16,271 nucleotides of DNA from Bacteroidaceae bacterium (GTDB taxonomy: Bacteria > Bacteroidota > Bacteroidia > Bacteroidales > Bacteroidaceae): NCBI GenBank assembly GCA_017466965.1, contig JAFTTD010000055.1, positions 1-16,271 of the forward strand, read 5' to 3'. Shown here piece after piece: positions 13,838 to 16,271 of this stretch. The translations under genes and the position numbers were made by a program. The notes under the pieces are model-generated. The model saw only the letters and a list, made by a program, of their open reading frames with translations. It did not search any database and was not told where the DNA came from. Each line of letters starts with the position of its first letter. Position 1 is the stretch's first letter.

Positions 13838-16155
13838 ACAGGTCAGTCATCACAGCAATCATCATATCGGCGCTAAGCCTCCTCGCAGCCTGCTCCACAA
13901 CAAGCAATCTGCCCGAAGACGAATTCCTTTATACAGGAATAAAATCCGTCACCATCGAAGACAAAATCGACTCGGAGACCGAAGAGTTGGCGCTTGCCGA
14001 AGTGGAAGCCTCGCTTGCATACGCCCCCAACAACTCCTTCATGGGCAGTTCGTCAATACGCACCCCCCTGCCCATCGGACTGTGGATATACAATTCGCTC
14101 GTAAACAAGCAAGGGAGCGCTGCCGGCAGATGGCTGTTCAACACGTTCGGCACCACCCCCAAGACCATATCCTCCGCCAATCCCGCCACTCGCTCGAAGG
14201 TAGCGACGAACCTGCTGCAGAACTACGGCTACTTCAACGGATACGTCGATTACTCCATCGTCAGCCAGAAGAACCCGCGCAAGCAGAAAATATCCTACAA
14301 CATACGGCTCGGCAAGCCCTACCACTTCGACGAGATACGATACACGTTCCCCCACACCGAAGACAGCATCATCACCGCAAACCAGGAAGAAGCATACATC
14401 AGAGTGGGCGACCAGTTCAACGTGTCGGCGCTGCAGTCCGAGCGTTCAAGGCTGGTAGGCCTCTTCCGCAACAACGGATTCTACTACTACCGCCCCGACT
14501 ACATAACCTACTACGCCGACTCCATGCAGATACCTCACTGGGTGAAATTCCTCGTGACCCCCTCACTGTCCATCCCCGACAAGGCGCAACGGCAGTGGAA
14601 GATAGGCAACATAAAGGCATACGTCAGAGATAACAAGTCGGGCGCCATGCGGGGCGAGTACACCGACTCCATAGAGCTTGAAGGGCTGACCATAGCCCAC
14701 ACAGGCAGCCAGATGCCTATAAAGCCGAGAGTCATGTTCCGTTCGTTCCGCTTCTGGAACAACCAGCTCTTCAGCCAGGACAAGGTAGATCAGACCGTCA
14801 CCAACCTCAACAACATGCAGGTGTTCTCGCGGGTGCAGTTCACCTTCGCCCCTGCCGACACCACCCCCGACTGCTCCACCCTCAACGTGCGCCTCGACGC
14901 CACCATGGACAAGCTCATCGATGCCGAGCTCGACTTCAACATCACCCAGAAGAGCAATTCGCAAGTGGGGCCGAACATGTCGCTCCTCTTCTCCAAGCGA
15001 AACGCGTTCCGCCACGGCGAAACCCTCTCGCTCCGCCTCAAGGGGTCCTACGAGTGGCAGACCGACAAGAATGTGAAAGGCGAGCAGTCGAAAATCAATT
15101 CATACGAGTCGGGCATAGAAGCCTCGCTCGCATACCCGTGGACAGCGTTCCCGTGGCTCAACACCAGAATGTACCGCTACCCCACATCCACCACGTTCAA
15201 AATCTCAGCCAACCACCTCAACCGGGCAGGCTTCTACCGTCTCCTCACCTTCGGGGCGCAGGCCGACTACTCGTTCCAGACCTCAAGGCGCGAGTTCCAC
15301 ACCTTCACCCCCATAAGCCTTACCTTCAACAGGCTCATGGACACCTCCGCACGGTTCGACTCCATCACCGCCACCAACTCAGCCCTCTACGTCAGCCTGA
15401 AAGACCAGTTCATACCGGCAATGCAGTACTCCTTCACCTACGACAACACCGCCGAACCGCGACGGGTGCACAAGAAGTGGTTCCAGTTCACAGCCAAAGA
15501 GTCGGGCAACATCATCAGCGCCCTCATGGCAGCGTCGGGCAAGAGCTTCAGCGCCGAAAACAAGAAACTGCTTGGCAGCCCCTATTCGCAGTTCGTGCGC
15601 CTCACCGCCGAGTTCCGCAGAAAATACCGCCTCAGCGTCAGCAGCGAGCTTGCCATGCGCTTCCAGCTCGGCACGCTCTTCACCTACGGCAACTCGTCCG
15701 TAGCCCCCTACAGCGAACTGTTCTACGTGGGCGGTGCCAACAGCATACGCGCCTTCGGAGTGCGCACCATAGGGCCCGGAAGCTACTACGACCGCGAGGG
15801 CAGAGGCACCTACCTCGACCAGTCGGGCGAGTTCAAGCTTGAAGCCAACGCCGAATACCGCTTTGCCATAGCGGGCGAACTGCGCGGAGCCGTCTTCCTC
15901 GATGCAGGCAACGTGTGGAACCTCCGCCACGACGATTCGCACCCCGGAGGCAAGCTCACCGCGTCGGACTTCCTCCAGACGGTAGCGCTCGGAACAGGCT
16001 TCGGCATACGCTACGACCTGCAGTTCCTCGTCCTCCGCCTCGACCTCGGAATAGGAATCCATGCGCCATACGAAACGGGGAAGTCGGGATACTACAACAT
16101 GCCCAACTTCTGGGACAGCCTCGGACTGCACTTCGCCGTGGGATACCCGTTCTGA
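13834..16155 (+). CDS. tamL: TamL, lipoprotein BamA/TamA-superfamily outer-membrane protein
   Basis: 773 residues. The N-terminus is a lipoprotein signal (ITAIIISALSLLAAC) with lipobox L17-A18-A19-C20, so the mature protein would be acylated at C20. That distinguishes TamL, the Bacteroidetes partner of TamB, from proteobacterial TamA. After NLPEDEFLYTGIKSV come POTRA-like repeats (about 30-350), then a BamA-type beta-barrel: GGANSIRAFGVR (633-644) carries the loop-6 IRAFG motif with R639, and the chain ends FAVGYPF, the C-terminal aromatic beta-signal. It should sit in the outer membrane and dock TamB from the periplasm. The gene overlaps tamB by four bases. It is markedly richer in GC and in C/G-ending codons than most of the window. 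No terminator follows the TGA at 16153. Confidence 0.92.
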   Translation: MNRSVITAIIISALSLLAACSTTSNLPEDEFLYTGIKSVTIEDKIDSETEELALAEVEASLAYAPNNSFMGSSSIRTPLPIGLWIYNSLVNKQGSAAGRWLFNTFGTTPKTISSANPATRSKVATNLLQNYGYFNGYVDYSIVSQKNPRKQKISYNIRLGKPYHFDEIRYTFPHTEDSIITANQEEAYIRVGDQFNVSALQSERSRLVGLFRNNGFYYYRPDYITYYADSMQIPHWVKFLVTPSLSIPDKAQRQWKIGNIKAYVRDNKSGAMRGEYTDSIELEGLTIAHTGSQMPIKPRVMFRSFRFWNNQLFSQDKVDQTVTNLNNMQVFSRVQFTFAPADTTPDCSTLNVRLDATMDKLIDAELDFNITQKSNSQVGPNMSLLFSKRNAFRHGETLSLRLKGSYEWQTDKNVKGEQSKINSYESGIEASLAYPWTAFPWLNTRMYRYPTSTTFKISANHLNRAGFYRLLTFGAQADYSFQTSRREFHTFTPISLTFNRLMDTSARFDSITATNSALYVSLKDQFIPAMQYSFTYDNTAEPRRVHKKWFQFTAKESGNIISALMAASGKSFSAENKKLLGSPYSQFVRLTAEFRRKYRLSVSSELAMRFQLGTLFTYGNSSVAPYSELFYVGGANSIRAFGVRTIGPGSYYDREGRGTYLDQSGEFKLEANAEYRFAIAGELRGAVFLDAGNVWNLRHDDSHPGGKLTASDFLQTVALGTGFGIRYDLQFLVLRLDLGIGIHAPYETGKSGYYNMPNFWDSLGLHFAVGYPF

Positions 16156-16222
16156 CAAAAAGGGAGGAGGAGGGAAAGGAGGAAGCATCTAAAATGAAAA
16201 AGAATATGGATATATAATTCAG

Positions 16223-16271
16223 AAAAGGGGGCTCATTAATTCACAAACGCAGGCTCATTGAAATACAAACG
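16223..16271. repeat. 22-bp tandem repeat, array 2 (truncated by window edge)
   Basis: Two full units (16223-16244 and 16245-16266) and the first five bases of a third are visible. The first is a divergent AAAAGGGGGCTC unit ending ATTAATTCAC; the second is a perfect AAACGCAGGCTC followed by ATTGAAATAC. Period and sequence match array 1 (2808-2917), including the ATTAATTCAC ending of its unit 2. It starts about 70 bases after the tamL stop and continues off the window. Confidence 0.85.

Noticed and set aside
15379..16188. Long minus-strand ORF (269 codons) opposite tamL
   Set aside because: It lies wholly across the well-supported TamL frame in GC-rich sequence where stops are rare; its product is low-complexity (A, E, V, G rich) with no domain.

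Overview
The window looks like chromosome from a Bacteroidales bacterium (Bacteroides/Prevotella-like). Supporting signs are promoter elements of the Bacteroidetes type (TTTG, about 19 bp, TAnnTTTG; the one upstream of gdhA is a perfect match), little sign of Shine-Dalgarno sequences, a TamB partner that is a lipoprotein (TamL) instead of TamA, a secreted C10 (streptopain-type) protease with BspA-like leucine-rich repeats, and an ECF sigma / head-GIN adhesin-like operon. I see no phage, transposase, CRISPR array, rRNA or tRNA.

Layout. 2-637: C-terminal end of a PEP/pyruvate-binding (PEP-synthase-like) protein that enters from the left. 638-838: a spacer holding an octamer-based interspersed repeat. 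839-1216: PaaI-type hotdog thioesterase. 1223-1278: a strong hairpin terminator between convergent genes. 1313-2650 (minus): NADP-type glutamate dehydrogenase gdhA, with its promoter at 2695-2725. 2651-3111 is a 461-base non-coding stretch holding the gdhA promoter, five tandem 22-bp repeats and a possible promoter for the next operon. 3112-5388: a four-gene operon of ECF sigma factor, one-pass membrane protein (probable anti-sigma), small secreted protein and head-GIN beta-helix protein. 5428-5473: a perfect 12-bp inverted repeat ending five bases before a YhaM-like OB-fold/HD exoribonuclease (5479-6330). 6431-8656 (minus): multidomain C10 cysteine protease. 8657-9115 is a 459-base non-coding stretch with a protease promoter candidate, a second copy of the octamer repeat, a tamB promoter candidate, a 9-bp hairpin and a 23-codon leader ORF. 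9116-16155: tamB and tamL, overlapping by ATGA. 16156-16271: a purine-rich stretch, then the start of a second 22-bp repeat array that runs off the right edge.

How the genes work together. Central metabolism (PEP/pyruvate enzyme, glutamate dehydrogenase) sits beside envelope biology. The sigma/anti-sigma operon probably senses an envelope state and drives its own secreted products. TamB and TamL form an envelope-spanning machine for outer-membrane assembly or lipid transport. The protease is an exported enzyme carrying its own inhibitory pro-domain.

The least explained features are non-coding: two dispersed repeat families, each with two copies in 16 kb, and two structured leaders (before the YhaM-like gene and before tamB). 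No wholly new multi-gene system is evident; the ECF/GIN operon and the repeat families are the most promising places to look.
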